Positions 1-7,274 are shown, counted from the stretch's first letter. The stretch: 10,561 nucleotides of DNA from Promethearchaeota archaeon (GCA_016839425.1 JAEOUI010000233.1:1-10561); one strand, 5' to 3'. Numbers and translations: made by a program. Notes: a model not told the origin generated them from the sequence alone.

Positions 1-224
1 CCTTCAAAAAGCTCGTTATGGCGTGTGTGGTCTTCGTGCCAATGGCTAAACAAGATTTTGTTAATTTTAAACCGGCTTTTTAACTTGATGATGTGTTTTT
101 CTGAAATCCCCGTGTCGATCAAAATATTTCCGTATAAAACGGAATTGGAATAAGGTATTTTTCCGTTATTTAAACCGCGTATAAAATAGATTTTATCAGC
201 AAGTTGTTCAATAAAATCACTCAT
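1..224 (-). CDS. Metallo-beta-lactamase-fold hydrolase, N-terminal part (cut by window edge)
   Basis: Partial gene: 74 codons are visible from an ATG at 224 before the window ends. The frame has no stop. Residues 28-40 (SVLYGNILIDTGI) have the usual N-terminal beta-strand layout of the metallo-beta-lactamase superfamily, ending in the conserved D-T-G. Residues 61-66 read HWHEDH, the HxHxDH metal-binding motif: H61 and H63 would bind one zinc, D65 and H66 the second. Family members hydrolyse thioesters, lactones, phosphodiesters or other substrates in the cytoplasm. The substrate cannot be told from this fragment; a glyoxalase II-like or general MBL-fold enzyme is possible. It lies downstream of the methyltransferase gene on the same strand, separated by 121 bases holding a possible terminator, so it may have its own promoter. 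No clear ribosome binding site is seen. The fold is secure, the specific function is not. Confidence 0.85.
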   Translation of the reverse strand, partial: MSDFIEQLADKIYFIRGLNNGKIPYSNSVLYGNILIDTGISEKHIIKLKSRFKINKILFSHWHEDHTRHNELFE

Positions 225-265
225 TTTATATCAATTATATACTCCATATTATTGAATGTTATATC

Positions 266-286
266 AAAAAAAAGATTCTTCTTTTT
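266..286 (-). terminator. Possible hairpin plus T-tract terminator
   Basis: A perfect 7-base inverted repeat (269-275 with 280-286, loop of 4) lies between the methyltransferase stop and the hydrolase start. On the minus strand the second arm runs into eight consecutive T (266-273). Archaeal termination relies mainly on T-tracts, so this could end the methyltransferase transcript. The hairpin is A/T-only apart from one G:C pair and would be weak. Confidence 0.35.
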
Positions 287-345
287 GAATAATAAGTTCG
301 AAAGTATTTTCCAATAAGCTTTATCAATATCAATTCGTATCGAAT

Positions 346-1296
346 TCAAACTATTTTTCGACCAAATAAGACCAAGCTAGATCCTGGAATGTAAAACGGA
401 AGCCTTTCTTCGAGACGAGCAAGGAAGTAAAACATCTTTTTAAGCCTATTAGATGGTTTCAAATTATCAAGATAAGTACAGGGGATCATATTCGTTATGG
501 AATGAATCGCCCATTTTTTTTCAACTTTTAAACCATAATACTTGAGGAGTCTCTTCAAGGAATAAGAAGTGAATAATTTCAAGTCCATGTGAACGGGATT
601 TTTATAATCGCCAAATGGAAAATTGATTTTAATGTTTCTCGTGGGTTTTTTTGTAATAAATTTTAATCCTTCCTTAAATTTAGTGTTTATTTCAAATTTT
701 CCACGAAATAAGGGATCTAATAATTGATATAGTATATTAAAGCTCCACTTTCCCTCAACTTCGATGAGAAAGGTCCCATTTTTTACGAGCACGCGAGCTA
801 TTTCACTAATGGCCTTTTTATAATTTGGAATAAAGCTTAAAACGCTTCCACAACAATTCACATGATCAAAAGTTTGATCGGAATATGAAATATTGGTTGC
901 GTCCCCTGAATAAAATTCTGGTTCACAATAATTTAAAGAAGAATGGTTCTTATTCATGTACTTTCTTATTAAATTGTTATACTTTAAAACAAAATCGTGA
1001 TAAATTGGAAACAATTCCAACTTTTTAGGTTCAAAATAGCTTCCTTTCTTTCTTGCAATATCGATAAGATCTTCTGCAATATCGAATCCAACAACCTTGC
1101 ATCCCGCAGAAGCAAATAAGTAAGATTGAAGGCCGGTTCCACATCCAACATCTAATACTTTTTTAGGAAACTTGTTACATATCACATTTTTCGTGATAAA
1201 ATAATGCAATCTAGAAAAAAGCCAAGAGTACCACAAGTCTGATAAATCGTCGTACTCGCCTGCCATTGAATTAAATATATCTTCTACAGTTTTCAT
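346..1296 (-). CDS. Class I SAM-dependent methyltransferase
   Basis: A 316-residue protein with a Rossmann-type methyltransferase core. Motif I is VLDVGCGTG at 47-55, the SAM-binding glycine loop. D72 in GFDIAED is the acidic residue ending strand 2 that normally holds the ribose. GDAT at 131-134 and QTFDHV at 141-146 match motifs II-III, and AISEIARVLVKNGTFLIE (162-179) is the typical helix and strand of Methyltransf_11 enzymes. An insertion of about 35 residues (85-120) separates strands 2 and 3. The C-terminal 130 residues are longer than in minimal family members and may contact the substrate. The substrate is unknown. The ATG at 1296 is preferred; a second ATG at codon 11 would still keep the core. 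No ribosome binding site is seen. A TATA-like box at 1334-1341 would place transcription start about 15 bases upstream of the ATG. Confidence 0.88.
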   Translation of the reverse strand: MKTVEDIFNSMAGEYDDLSDLWYSWLFSRLHYFITKNVICNKFPKKVLDVGCGTGLQSYLFASAGCKVVGFDIAEDLIDIARKKGSYFEPKKLELFPIYHDFVLKYNNLIRKYMNKNHSSLNYCEPEFYSGDATNISYSDQTFDHVNCCGSVLSFIPNYKKAISEIARVLVKNGTFLIEVEGKWSFNILYQLLDPLFRGKFEINTKFKEGLKFITKKPTRNIKINFPFGDYKNPVHMDLKLFTSYSLKRLLKYYGLKVEKKWAIHSITNMIPCTYLDNLKPSNRLKKMFYFLARLEERLPFYIPGSSLVLFGRKIV

Positions 1297-1333
1297 ATGG
1301 GTGCTATGCTTGAGAGACGAGGTTAATTGAAAT

Positions 1334-1344
1334 CTCTATAAGCG
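1334..1344 (-). promoter_or_regulatory. Candidate TATA box for the methyltransferase gene
   Basis: On the minus strand this reads CGCTTATAGAG, a TATA-like core about 43 bases before the ATG at 1296. Transcription would then start near 1313 and leave a leader of about 15 bases. The call rests on spacing and base composition only; in such AT-rich DNA, TATA-like strings are common. Confidence 0.3.
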
Positions 1345-1461
1345 AGTTTTGTAAGAAATTAAAACCCACACTTCTATAGAATACAATTAAAATGATCTTA
1401 AATTTAACTTTAACGATTATTTTTTAGAGGTAATAAATATTTCTAATAAAAAAGTATTAAT

Positions 1462-1980
1462 TTATTGAAAAGCAGAATTAGCGTTCAATTCATTTAGCCA
1501 GTCATTTCCAATTGAGCATAGACGAGATGATTCGTTAATCGTACCACTTTTATAAAAATTATCGAACAAATCCCGATTATTTTCATATAAATCATTAAAA
1601 AAGGAAATAATCTTTTCTCGAAGATGTTTGATAAATATTGAAGGACTTAGGAAAAAGGTAACTGTAAATTTTTCAAAACAGAAAAAACTGTACATTTTTA
1701 ATCCCGTTCCTCTCAAATCAAGTCCAGAGAGATCGTTAAAATTAATTTGCTCGGAAAATCTCTCAAAAGCGCTAATAAACATCGGGATCAATTCTAGATC
1801 GAACGATTCTTCCTCATTATCGTCGTTATTCCTCTTTAGATAAGATTCCAAGGCGCCTTCAAAGATTTCAAATGTTAATATCGTCTTGCCATCTTTATCA
1901 GAGACAAAACATCCAATAAGAGGGGGAATATTATCAATACATGAAAATTCAGATGAAATTCTAGAAAAATCTGCGATCAT
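1462..1980 (-). CDS. Longin/roadblock-like small protein
   Basis: A 172-residue cytoplasmic protein with no membrane segment. The apparent order of elements is two strands (about 21-27 and 32-39, turning at SDKDGK), an acidic linker (50-60, NNDDNEEESF), a helix (62-80), further strands (about 84-100 and 104-112), then two helices (114-133 and the tail). This beta-beta-alpha-beta-alpha order, with a D-G turn between the first strands, fits the longin/roadblock superfamily. Such proteins act as platforms for small GTPases in eukaryotes and are abundant in Asgard archaea. The assignment comes from predicted fold order, not a catalytic motif. No GTPase gene adjoins it directly; a pseudo-GTPase gene lies 7 kb away. 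The ATG at 1980 follows a weak TATA-like string by about 26 bases, so a leaderless mRNA is possible. It is divergent from the next methyltransferase. Confidence 0.5.
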   Translation of the reverse strand: MIADFSRISSEFSCIDNIPPLIGCFVSDKDGKTILTFEIFEGALESYLKRNNDDNEEESFDLELIPMFISAFERFSEQINFNDLSGLDLRGTGLKMYSFFCFEKFTVTFFLSPSIFIKHLREKIISFFNDLYENNRDLFDNFYKSGTINESSRLCSIGNDWLNELNANSAFQ

Positions 1981-2157
1981 TTTTATACACCAAAATTACT
2001 TCTTATTATGCAAAAATCATAATTCATTTTTAATACTAATTACTTTTTGTACAATTACGGTGCACTAGCACAAATATGCTATTTAAAGGTAACGGTTTTT
2101 TACCACAAAGTGAGTTAACGATATTAATCATATTTTATTTAACGAAAATCAATAGAT

Positions 2158-2171
2158 GGGAAGGTTTATAT
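2158..2171 (+). promoter_or_regulatory. Archaeal BRE/TATA-type promoter for a leaderless mRNA
   Basis: GGGAAGG followed by TTTATAT resembles a purine-rich BRE plus TATA box. Its centre (about 2168) lies 28 bases before a GTG at 2196 in the methyltransferase frame. That is the normal TATA-to-start distance in archaea, so transcription would begin at or next to this GTG. The box lies inside the longer open frame that runs from an ATG at 2076, which argues that the first 40 codons of that frame are not translated. Confidence 0.5.
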
Positions 2172-2195
2172 CAAGTAAAAGAAAAATACAAGGTA

Positions 2196-2885
2196 GTGTT
2201 AATCGATAATTATACAACACAAGAAAAAAAAGAAAAACCCATTTACGGCAAGTCAGCAAAATTTTACGATATTTATTCAACAATAATGTGGTTTGGATTA
2301 CATCGAATTTTCAGAAACATTATCACTGAAGAATTAGAACTTAAAAAAGGGGATATTGTACTGGAAATTGGATGTGGTACTGGACTAAATTTTTCAAGAA
2401 TTCAAAAAAGGATTGGTACTTGTGGAAAAATAATTGGTATTGATATCTCCAAACAAATGCTTGATATTGCTCGTAAAAAGGTTAAATCACATAAATGGAA
2501 AAATATTCGTTTAATCCAAGCAGATTTCTCTAATTTAAACGATGATGAATTTGACTTCTTGAAAAATGCAAAAATAACTAAAATTCTAATGGTTCTCGTT
2601 GCTCATGTAATTCCTAAATATGAAAGAGTTATTCAGTTTTCTTCTGAAATTCTCCAAAGTCGTGGAAAAATTGTCATAGGAGATTTGAAGAAGATAGAGC
2701 CTAGGAGATCAAGTCATCGAATTTTTAACTTGTTATTTGAAAAAAGTTCTAAGAAATTTGGTCAAGATTTTAGTAGAACACCTTGGAAAGTACTAAGAGA
2801 CCTTACACACATGAAGATTCTTGCGGATTATCAATACAAGACGAAATTAAATACATTTTATTTTGTTAGTGGGACGAAAGCGTGA
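2196..2885 (+). CDS. UbiE/MenG-like class I SAM methyltransferase
   Basis: A methyltransferase of 229 residues if started at the GTG at 2196. The open frame extends back to an ATG at 2076 (269 residues), but the extra 40 residues lie outside the recognisable domain and contain a TATA-like box. Numbered from the GTG, YGKSAKFYDIYS (17-28) is the N-terminal helix typical of UbiE-like enzymes, VLEIGCGTG (55-63) is motif I, D83 in GIDISKQML is the strand 2 acidic residue, and QADF (108-111) is motif II. The GKIVIGDLKK stretch (157-166) is the strand 5 region. The family methylates quinones, lipids, arsenic or small molecules; the substrate here is unknown. The gene is divergent from the longin-like gene and convergent with the winged-helix gene. 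It does not look like a recent duplicate of the methyltransferase at 346-1296, since similarity is confined to the shared motifs. Confidence 0.85.
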   Translation: MLIDNYTTQEKKEKPIYGKSAKFYDIYSTIMWFGLHRIFRNIITEELELKKGDIVLEIGCGTGLNFSRIQKRIGTCGKIIGIDISKQMLDIARKKVKSHKWKNIRLIQADFSNLNDDEFDFLKNAKITKILMVLVAHVIPKYERVIQFSSEILQSRGKIVIGDLKKIEPRRSSHRIFNLLFEKSSKKFGQDFSRTPWKVLRDLTHMKILADYQYKTKLNTFYFVSGTKA

Positions 2886-2894
2886 TTTTGTTTT
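2886..2894 (+). terminator. T-tract terminator candidate after the methyltransferase
   Basis: Eight T in nine bases follow the stop codon directly with no hairpin. This is consistent with archaeal T-tract termination at a convergent gene end. Confidence 0.35.
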
Positions 2895-2966
2895 ATAGAA
2901 GAAAATTATTCCTAAATCTAAATAATAATATTGAGAAAACACGAGTAAATAATTGAATGGAATAAT

Positions 2967-2978
2967 TAAATAAAAAAA
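2967..2978 (-). terminator. T-tract terminator candidate after the winged-helix gene
   Basis: On the minus strand seven consecutive T (2972-2978) follow the stop codon directly, then further T-rich sequence. No stem is seen. It faces the plus-strand T-tract at 2886-2894, as expected for a convergent intergenic region. Confidence 0.4.
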
Positions 2979-3887
2979 TTATAAACCTTGTAATAGCTTG
3001 GAAAAGTCAGGTTCTTTAAATATTGCGTTGTATTTTTTCAATAACTCAAAATTAACTATATAAACCTTATTTTCCGTTGTTTTATTTTTAGTAATCTTAA
3101 TTAAATCAAGATCCATCAGTTTTTTGAGGTGATATTGTATTGTTCCTGAATATATATCAAGATTTTCACCCATTTGCGAAATCGAAACGGAGTCGTCCTT
3201 GAAAATTTCTTCAATAATTTGCGGAATTAATGGATTTGAGAAAATTGCCTTTAGATCGTCAAAATCATTTGGAATATCAACTGGAAAATAATGGAGACTT
3301 TTGCCAATTTTGCTTGATCTTATGAGCTTAAACCTTTCTAATGTCATTACGTGCTTCAGGAAAGGAGTCCTCGTTATATCAAGATCCTTTTCGATTCTAT
3401 CGTCTCGGGCATGTATTCCCGGATTATCTTTTATGAAGTCTAAAATATTGCAAAGTTTTTCGTTTGTTAAGATCTCCAATTTTGTCCTGCGCTCGTTTGT
3501 TACTATCCAATTCTTTTCTTCGAGTTGTCTAATTGTCAGGAAAATGTCTTCCTTGCTATATCCTTTCTTATAGGACAACTTTCCGATGCACTGGGCGTAT
3601 AATTTCTCGATTATTGGGTATTTTTGGATTTTATCCCGATCAGCTTCTATTTCAAAATCAATATCGTATCTTTTTAACTTTAAAACTTCCTTTGCTATAT
3701 CAAGAATATCTAACTCAATTTCGCTTAGTTCTTCAACAACATCCATTTCCTCGTATTCTAAAGTCATTTCTTCTTGAACTAATACTTTATTTCCCAATGG
3801 AGTAAAATCTTCTCGCCTAAAGGAGCTTTTTTCTAGAGATTCTTCCTTATTTGGTTCCTTTGTATCCCTTCTTCTCTCTAACGACAT
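2979..3887 (-). CDS. Protein with tandem winged-helix domains, probable transcription regulator
   Basis: A 302-residue soluble protein. Residues 1-55 are charged and probably disordered. Three winged-helix-like units follow: about 88-140 (ends KNWIVTNERRTKLEIL, a helix then wing strands), 143-205 (LCNILDFIKDNPGIHARD, recognition helix TRTPFLKHVMTLERFKLI, wing KIGKSLHYFPV) and 217-280 (IPQIIEEIFKDDSVSISQM, recognition helix SGTIQYHLKKLMDLDLI, wing KVYIVN). The last two resemble ArsR/MarR-type helix-turn-helix units common in archaeal regulators with several winged helices. The role is likely DNA binding; the ligand and targets are unknown. It follows the zinc-ribbon membrane protein by 13 bases, with a GAGG overlapping that gene's stop codon, so the two are probably co-transcribed and translationally linked. 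The regulator could serve as the output of the membrane protein; this is an inference from gene order. Confidence 0.75.
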   Translation of the reverse strand: MSLERRRDTKEPNKEESLEKSSFRREDFTPLGNKVLVQEEMTLEYEEMDVVEELSEIELDILDIAKEVLKLKRYDIDFEIEADRDKIQKYPIIEKLYAQCIGKLSYKKGYSKEDIFLTIRQLEEKNWIVTNERRTKLEILTNEKLCNILDFIKDNPGIHARDDRIEKDLDITRTPFLKHVMTLERFKLIRSSKIGKSLHYFPVDIPNDFDDLKAIFSNPLIPQIIEEIFKDDSVSISQMGENLDIYSGTIQYHLKKLMDLDLIKITKNKTTENKVYIVNFELLKKYNAIFKEPDFSKLLQGL

Positions 3888-3897
3888 TTTTCAAGTC

Positions 3898-3901
3898 CCT
3901 C
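3898..3901 (-). promoter_or_regulatory. Ribosome binding site overlapping the upstream stop codon
   Basis: On the minus strand GAGG begins inside the TAG stop of the membrane protein gene and lies 10 bases before the ATG at 3887. This supports that start and suggests translational coupling. Confidence 0.45.
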
Positions 3902-5532
3902 TAAGCGTTTTCCTCCAGATATTGAACAAACTTGAGTTGTTCCTCGTAATCGAGGTATTTAAGTTGATCGACTATCTTATCGAAGTGTGTCGTTTTAATA
4001 TTTGGTAATTTTCGTATTCGATCCGTGAGTTTCTTTGGAATTTCTTGATAAGCAGAAATTATGGTATCAAGGTATTTTAGTTGTTCTTCCTGTGTTAAGA
4101 AAGCCAATTCTTCTAAAAGCTCCCTTTTCTCTTTTTTTGAAATCTTTAGCTTGTTTATTTGTTCTTTTGTTTCCTTGGATAATACTGCAAATATCTTTGA
4201 GAAGTATTGCTTGACGAGTTCTTTATCTTTATCGTCCGATACGGGTAATAAAGATTCGTGGATTTTTAATTCGTATTTTTTATCTGGGGTCGGTTCTTTT
4301 TCTAATTCTTTCTTAAGTTTTTTACTTTTATCGACATGTTCTTTTATTTCTTTCTTCTGTCGCTTGGTCAAGTTAAATACTTCTTGTTCTTTTTGAATTG
4401 GCACATCTTTTTCTTCTGCAGCTTTCATGGGGTGATGATCAATAACTTCTCCTATGGTTTTTTCAACGGGTATTGGTGCTTTTTCTTCTTGAGTAATTTT
4501 ATGCTCATCAACAACCTTCTTAGGTCGGAACATTATCATTAATAGCATCAAAACGCCTTTTAGAAGTATGAAGATTCCCGCCGCAAAGAACATTGTAGCC
4601 AATATACCGAGTATAAATGTACGGACAAATGCTCCAAATTCAATCTTTTCCATATTTTTAATGGATTTTCTATAGCCGGAATCTATGATGAAACACACGA
4701 TTGCAATGCAAAAGAAGACCAAAAGACTAATGAGATAATCTAAGGGGACTTCGAAAGTTGTATATAGATTCTCACCAGAAGAATCTATAGCAAATATTGT
4801 AAGACCGTTTGTAAACGAGATCAAATAAAGTTGACGGATTAAAAATCCAAACGCAATAATTATGATAATTAAACCTGCCTTGACTGAAAGACGGTTTAGG
4901 GAATCTTTCAAATTATGCGGAAAGTTCTTTCTTTTTACAAGATTGTGGAGTAAAACGAATGCACCTTCCACTACCAATGGAGCACCCAATCCAAAATAAA
5001 TACATCCAAGAATTCCAATGCATAATGCATCAGCGGTTATCTCTTCGTATTTTCCGCTTTTTATTTTTGGTGAAATGTGTTTTTTATAATAATAGATAAG
5101 AAAGAAGCTCGCAAATGCAAATATTGCGTTGCTAATAAAAACAAAAATATTAATTTGAGCGTTAAGGTTTAAGAAATACCCCGCCACCTCGAACGCACTC
5201 ATAGCTATCATTATTATTGGCATGAAAACCATAAAGGGAAGAACTATATTATCTACACCCTTGATGATTTTACTCATATTATTCAAACTTTTTTGAGAAC
5301 CTCTACGATAGGTTCCATAAAAAGGTTTTATTTGTGGTGATGATTTCGAAGGTTTTTCTACCGGTAATTTCTCTTCTATCGCTTCTGTATAAGGTTTAAA
5401 AACAACTCCATTTATTGTAAACGCGGTTCCGCATTTTTCGCAAAATACTTGAATTTTATTTTCGATCATTTCTCCTAATTCGACAGGAAAAACGAAACCA
5501 CATTCCCAACAAGCGTATTTTTCTTTAGTCAT
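3901..5532 (-). CDS. Zinc-ribbon, six-TM membrane protein with charged helical C-terminal tail
   Basis: Unrecognised family; about 543 residues from the ATG at 5532. A GTG four codons earlier (5544) is also possible, but the ATG has a weak GTGGT seven bases before it. Numbered from the GTG: a zinc ribbon at 12-38 (CWEC and CEKC, four cysteines), a Pro/Lys linker, then about six hydrophobic segments (97-122, 132-153, 172-201, 224-243, 266-287, 309-339). A cytoplasmic-looking tail of some 200 residues follows, rich in K and E and probably partly coiled coil. It ends in two similar short units: LTQEEQLKYLD (483-493) and LDYEEQLKFVQ (531-541). The layout suggests a membrane-anchored scaffold or sensor with metal-binding head and helical tail on the cytoplasmic side. 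No enzyme motif is visible. It probably forms an operon with the downstream winged-helix protein. Confidence 0.8.
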   Translation of the reverse strand: MTKEKYACWECGFVFPVELGEMIENKIQVFCEKCGTAFTINGVVFKPYTEAIEEKLPVEKPSKSSPQIKPFYGTYRRGSQKSLNNMSKIIKGVDNIVLPFMVFMPIIMIAMSAFEVAGYFLNLNAQINIFVFISNAIFAFASFFLIYYYKKHISPKIKSGKYEEITADALCIGILGCIYFGLGAPLVVEGAFVLLHNLVKRKNFPHNLKDSLNRLSVKAGLIIIIIAFGFLIRQLYLISFTNGLTIFAIDSSGENLYTTFEVPLDYLISLLVFFCIAIVCFIIDSGYRKSIKNMEKIEFGAFVRTFILGILATMFFAAGIFILLKGVLMLLMIMFRPKKVVDEHKITQEEKAPIPVEKTIGEVIDHHPMKAAEEKDVPIQKEQEVFNLTKRQKKEIKEHVDKSKKLKKELEKEPTPDKKYELKIHESLLPVSDDKDKELVKQYFSKIFAVLSKETKEQINKLKISKKEKRELLEELAFLTQEEQLKYLDTIISAYQEIPKKLTDRIRKLPNIKTTHFDKIVDQLKYLDYEEQLKFVQYLEENA

Positions 5533-5604
5533 TTTTATTACCACTTATTAGTTACTAGAATGATTTGCTTTATTATTAATCTTAAGTAATTGATATTCTC
5601 CTCT

Positions 5605-5619
5605 AAATTTAAAAAATTT
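5605..5619 (-). terminator. AT-rich inverted repeat with T-tract
   Basis: A 6-base inverted repeat (5605-5610 with 5614-5619, 3-base loop) gives six T in a row on the minus strand, about 30 bases after the alpha/beta hydrolase stop. It could end the hydrolase transcript before the next gene. The pairing is A/T-only and weak. Confidence 0.3.
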
Positions 5620-5649
5620 GTAGTCCAATATTTTTGAGAAAATTCAAGA

Positions 5650-6129
5650 TTATATCGAACGAGAAACTAAATCCTTCCAAGAGATTTTCTCTGTTGTTGG
5701 TCGAAGAAAATGGTCATCCTCAACTTCGATGTAATTTAAATTAGTAAAAATTTCTATTGCTCTCGCTTTAGTAGAAGGGAGTGGAACCACATCATCGTTT
5801 ATTCCATGAAAGACTATAACTGGAATGTCAATGGATCCTTTAAAAGAATTTAATTGAGGGTGAATCAACAAGGGAGCAAGAAGAATTAGTAATGAAATTT
5901 TTTTAGGATTTTTTAAAGCATACAAAGCACCCATTAAGCCTCCAAAGCTTGAACCTATCACTGTCCAATCCTCGCAAGACTCAAGGATTTTATTTAATTT
6001 TTCTAATCTCTCTTGGAGGCTACCGGGAAAATCTGGAGTTATAATTCCAGGAAAGATATTTCTTAAGTAGGTTGCCTTAAATCCTTTTCCCGAACTTTCG
6101 AGACCGTGAATGAAAATAATATTTGTCAT
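5650..6129 (-). CDS. Small alpha/beta hydrolase (YqiA/UPF0227-like size)
   Basis: A 159-residue alpha/beta hydrolase, shorter than most family members (200-300 residues) but complete in its catalytic set. FIHGLESSGKG (6-16) is the oxyanion-region HG motif, GSSFGG (59-64) the nucleophile elbow with S61, and HGINDDVVP (108-116) carries the acid, most likely D112. DDHF (138-141) supplies H140. The lack of a lid domain and the small size recall YqiA-type esterases and serine hydrolases with an open active site. It is cytoplasmic with no signal peptide. The start ATG overlaps the TGA of the upstream DUF2085-type membrane gene in an ATGA arrangement, so the two are translationally coupled. No separate ribosome binding site is seen. 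The natural ester, thioester or peptide substrate is unknown. Confidence 0.87.
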   Translation of the reverse strand: MTNIIFIHGLESSGKGFKATYLRNIFPGIITPDFPGSLQERLEKLNKILESCEDWTVIGSSFGGLMGALYALKNPKKISLLILLAPLLIHPQLNSFKGSIDIPVIVFHGINDDVVPLPSTKARAIEIFTNLNYIEVEDDHFLRPTTEKISWKDLVSRSI

Positions 6130-7244
6130 GGTTGAAATAGACGCCCAATTTTTTCAGGGGTTTTGTTTTCTTCATCGTCTATAATACCCTTTTCGAATTC
6201 TTGATTGAATATTCTAAAGGCTTTTTTTTGTCCGAAATAAAATAATCCAAATAGAATTACAAAATATATTGTAACAATCACTAAAAGAAATATAAGATAC
6301 GCTCTAGTGTATGTGATAGTAAACATTGAAAATCCCAAAATTGTACCGGTTAATAATCTATATTTCGTATTACTCGTCCTGAACATCAGTTTTTGCGTTC
6401 CCCAATCAATAAAAACGGGAATGGGAGTTAATGAACACAAGATTAAGGCAAATTCAGGAGAAATTTCAAAATGATAAATAAGATCCATTAAATGGAAGAA
6501 AAAAGAGGAAAAGATAATACCTAAAATAACACCAGAACATCGAGAACAAAAAAAGATTTTAGTTCTTCCAAATTTAAAATAAAAGGCATGTTTGAGACCT
6601 TCCTCTGTATTTGCGTGATGGGTAAAAAATTCTTTGATTATGTTCCTTTCTTTATTTGAAAAACCTCTATCATAAGCAACTAAAAATATTGGTACAAAAA
6701 TTAAAATAGAAACGAGCGAATTTATAAAATATTTAAAACCGAAATTGATTAATAAAGAATATGGACTTATTGTGGTTAAAAATTTTAACGCAGTAAAAGC
6801 AATCAGCAATACGGTTGTTATTATAATAGCCATAAACAAGCAGAGAAATATGTAAAATAAAGTTTTAAGCTTTTTTGACCGCTCTAGTTTATAACGATAG
6901 ATTCCACATATCAAACCCAAGATCGCTATAATAAAACACCAAGTCAAATCAATAGTACTATAAAAGGCTACTTGAACTAATAATTCACCAAAAAAACCAC
7001 CAACAAATCCATGTAATCCCCCTGCGAGAACCGCTAAAAACGCAAATACAAGCATCGAAATTATAATATTAATTGAAAAAGAGGGACTATAACGAAAAAA
7101 GGTTGATATAGAACCAAACATTTCCGATAAGTAAAAATAAATCATTATTATGAAAAAACTAATCAATAAATTCAAAAATATGAATCGATATATATCTCGC
7201 TTTTCCTTTTTTACTGTTGACATATTTTTTATTTCCATATTCAT
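6126..7244 (-). CDS. DUF2085-type membrane protein with ECF-S-component-like N-terminal half
   Basis: A 372-residue integral membrane protein. The N-terminal half has hydrophobic segments at about 17-39, 58-77, 97-117, 128-152 and 172-191, with a Gly-rich stretch (75-87, GGLHGFVGGFFGE) before a segment ending in GLICGIYRY. This recalls the substrate-binding S components of ECF transporters. The C-terminal half matches DUF2085: FFCSRCSGVILG (231-242) with the C233/C236 pair, then PIPVFIDWGTQKLMFRTSN (274-292) and RLLTGTILG (296-304), followed by a last hydrophobic segment (316-338). DUF2085 has no known biochemical role; the CxRC motif may bind metal or be redox-active. The N-terminal comparison is an inference from pattern, the DUF2085 part is more secure. 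The ATG at 7244 lies about 25 bases after a TATA box, fitting a leaderless mRNA. The downstream hydrolase overlaps by four bases. Confidence 0.75.
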   Translation of the reverse strand: MNMEIKNMSTVKKEKRDIYRFIFLNLLISFFIIMIYFYLSEMFGSISTFFRYSPSFSINIIISMLVFAFLAVLAGGLHGFVGGFFGELLVQVAFYSTIDLTWCFIIAILGLICGIYRYKLERSKKLKTLFYIFLCLFMAIIITTVLLIAFTALKFLTTISPYSLLINFGFKYFINSLVSILIFVPIFLVAYDRGFSNKERNIIKEFFTHHANTEEGLKHAFYFKFGRTKIFFCSRCSGVILGIIFSSFFFHLMDLIYHFEISPEFALILCSLTPIPVFIDWGTQKLMFRTSNTKYRLLTGTILGFSMFTITYTRAYLIFLLVIVTIYFVILFGLFYFGQKKAFRIFNQEFEKGIIDDEENKTPEKIGRLFQP

Positions 7245-7263
7245 ATTGCGCCCACGATTTTTT

Positions 7264-7274
7264 TAAATATAAAT
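7264..7274 (-). promoter_or_regulatory. TATA box for a leaderless mRNA of the DUF2085-type operon
   Basis: The minus strand carries TTTATATT (7266-7273) centred about 25 bases before the A of the ATG at 7244, the usual archaeal TATA-to-start distance. No ribosome binding site lies between them, which fits a leaderless transcript. Confidence 0.5.

Noticed and set aside
332..346. Six-base inverted repeat (AATTCG, three-base loop, CGAATT) at the first methyltransferase stop codon
   Set aside because: It is short, has no T-tract directly behind it and is likely by chance; not called as a terminator.
1628..1843. 71-codon open frame on the plus strand inside the longin-like gene
   Set aside because: It lies wholly opposite a well-structured minus-strand gene, has no domain features and no ribosome binding site; taken as an antisense shadow.
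1886..2068. 60-codon plus-strand frame across the start of the longin-like gene
   Set aside because: It overlaps the coding start and promoter region of the minus-strand gene, and its sequence shows no recognisable pattern.
3301..3805. Three plus-strand open frames opposite the winged-helix gene
   Set aside because: They are low-complexity, Ser/Phe/Leu-rich complements of a Lys/Glu-rich coding strand; shadows.
4061..4542. Plus-strand frames opposite the charged tail of the membrane protein
   Set aside because: Ser/Phe-rich translations mirror the Lys/Glu-rich tail on the other strand; no independent coding evidence.
6546..6555. CxxC pair of the DUF2085-type protein as a zinc ribbon
   Set aside because: Only one CxxC pair is present and it sits at the start of a membrane segment, as in DUF2085 proteins, rather than in a four-cysteine ribbon.
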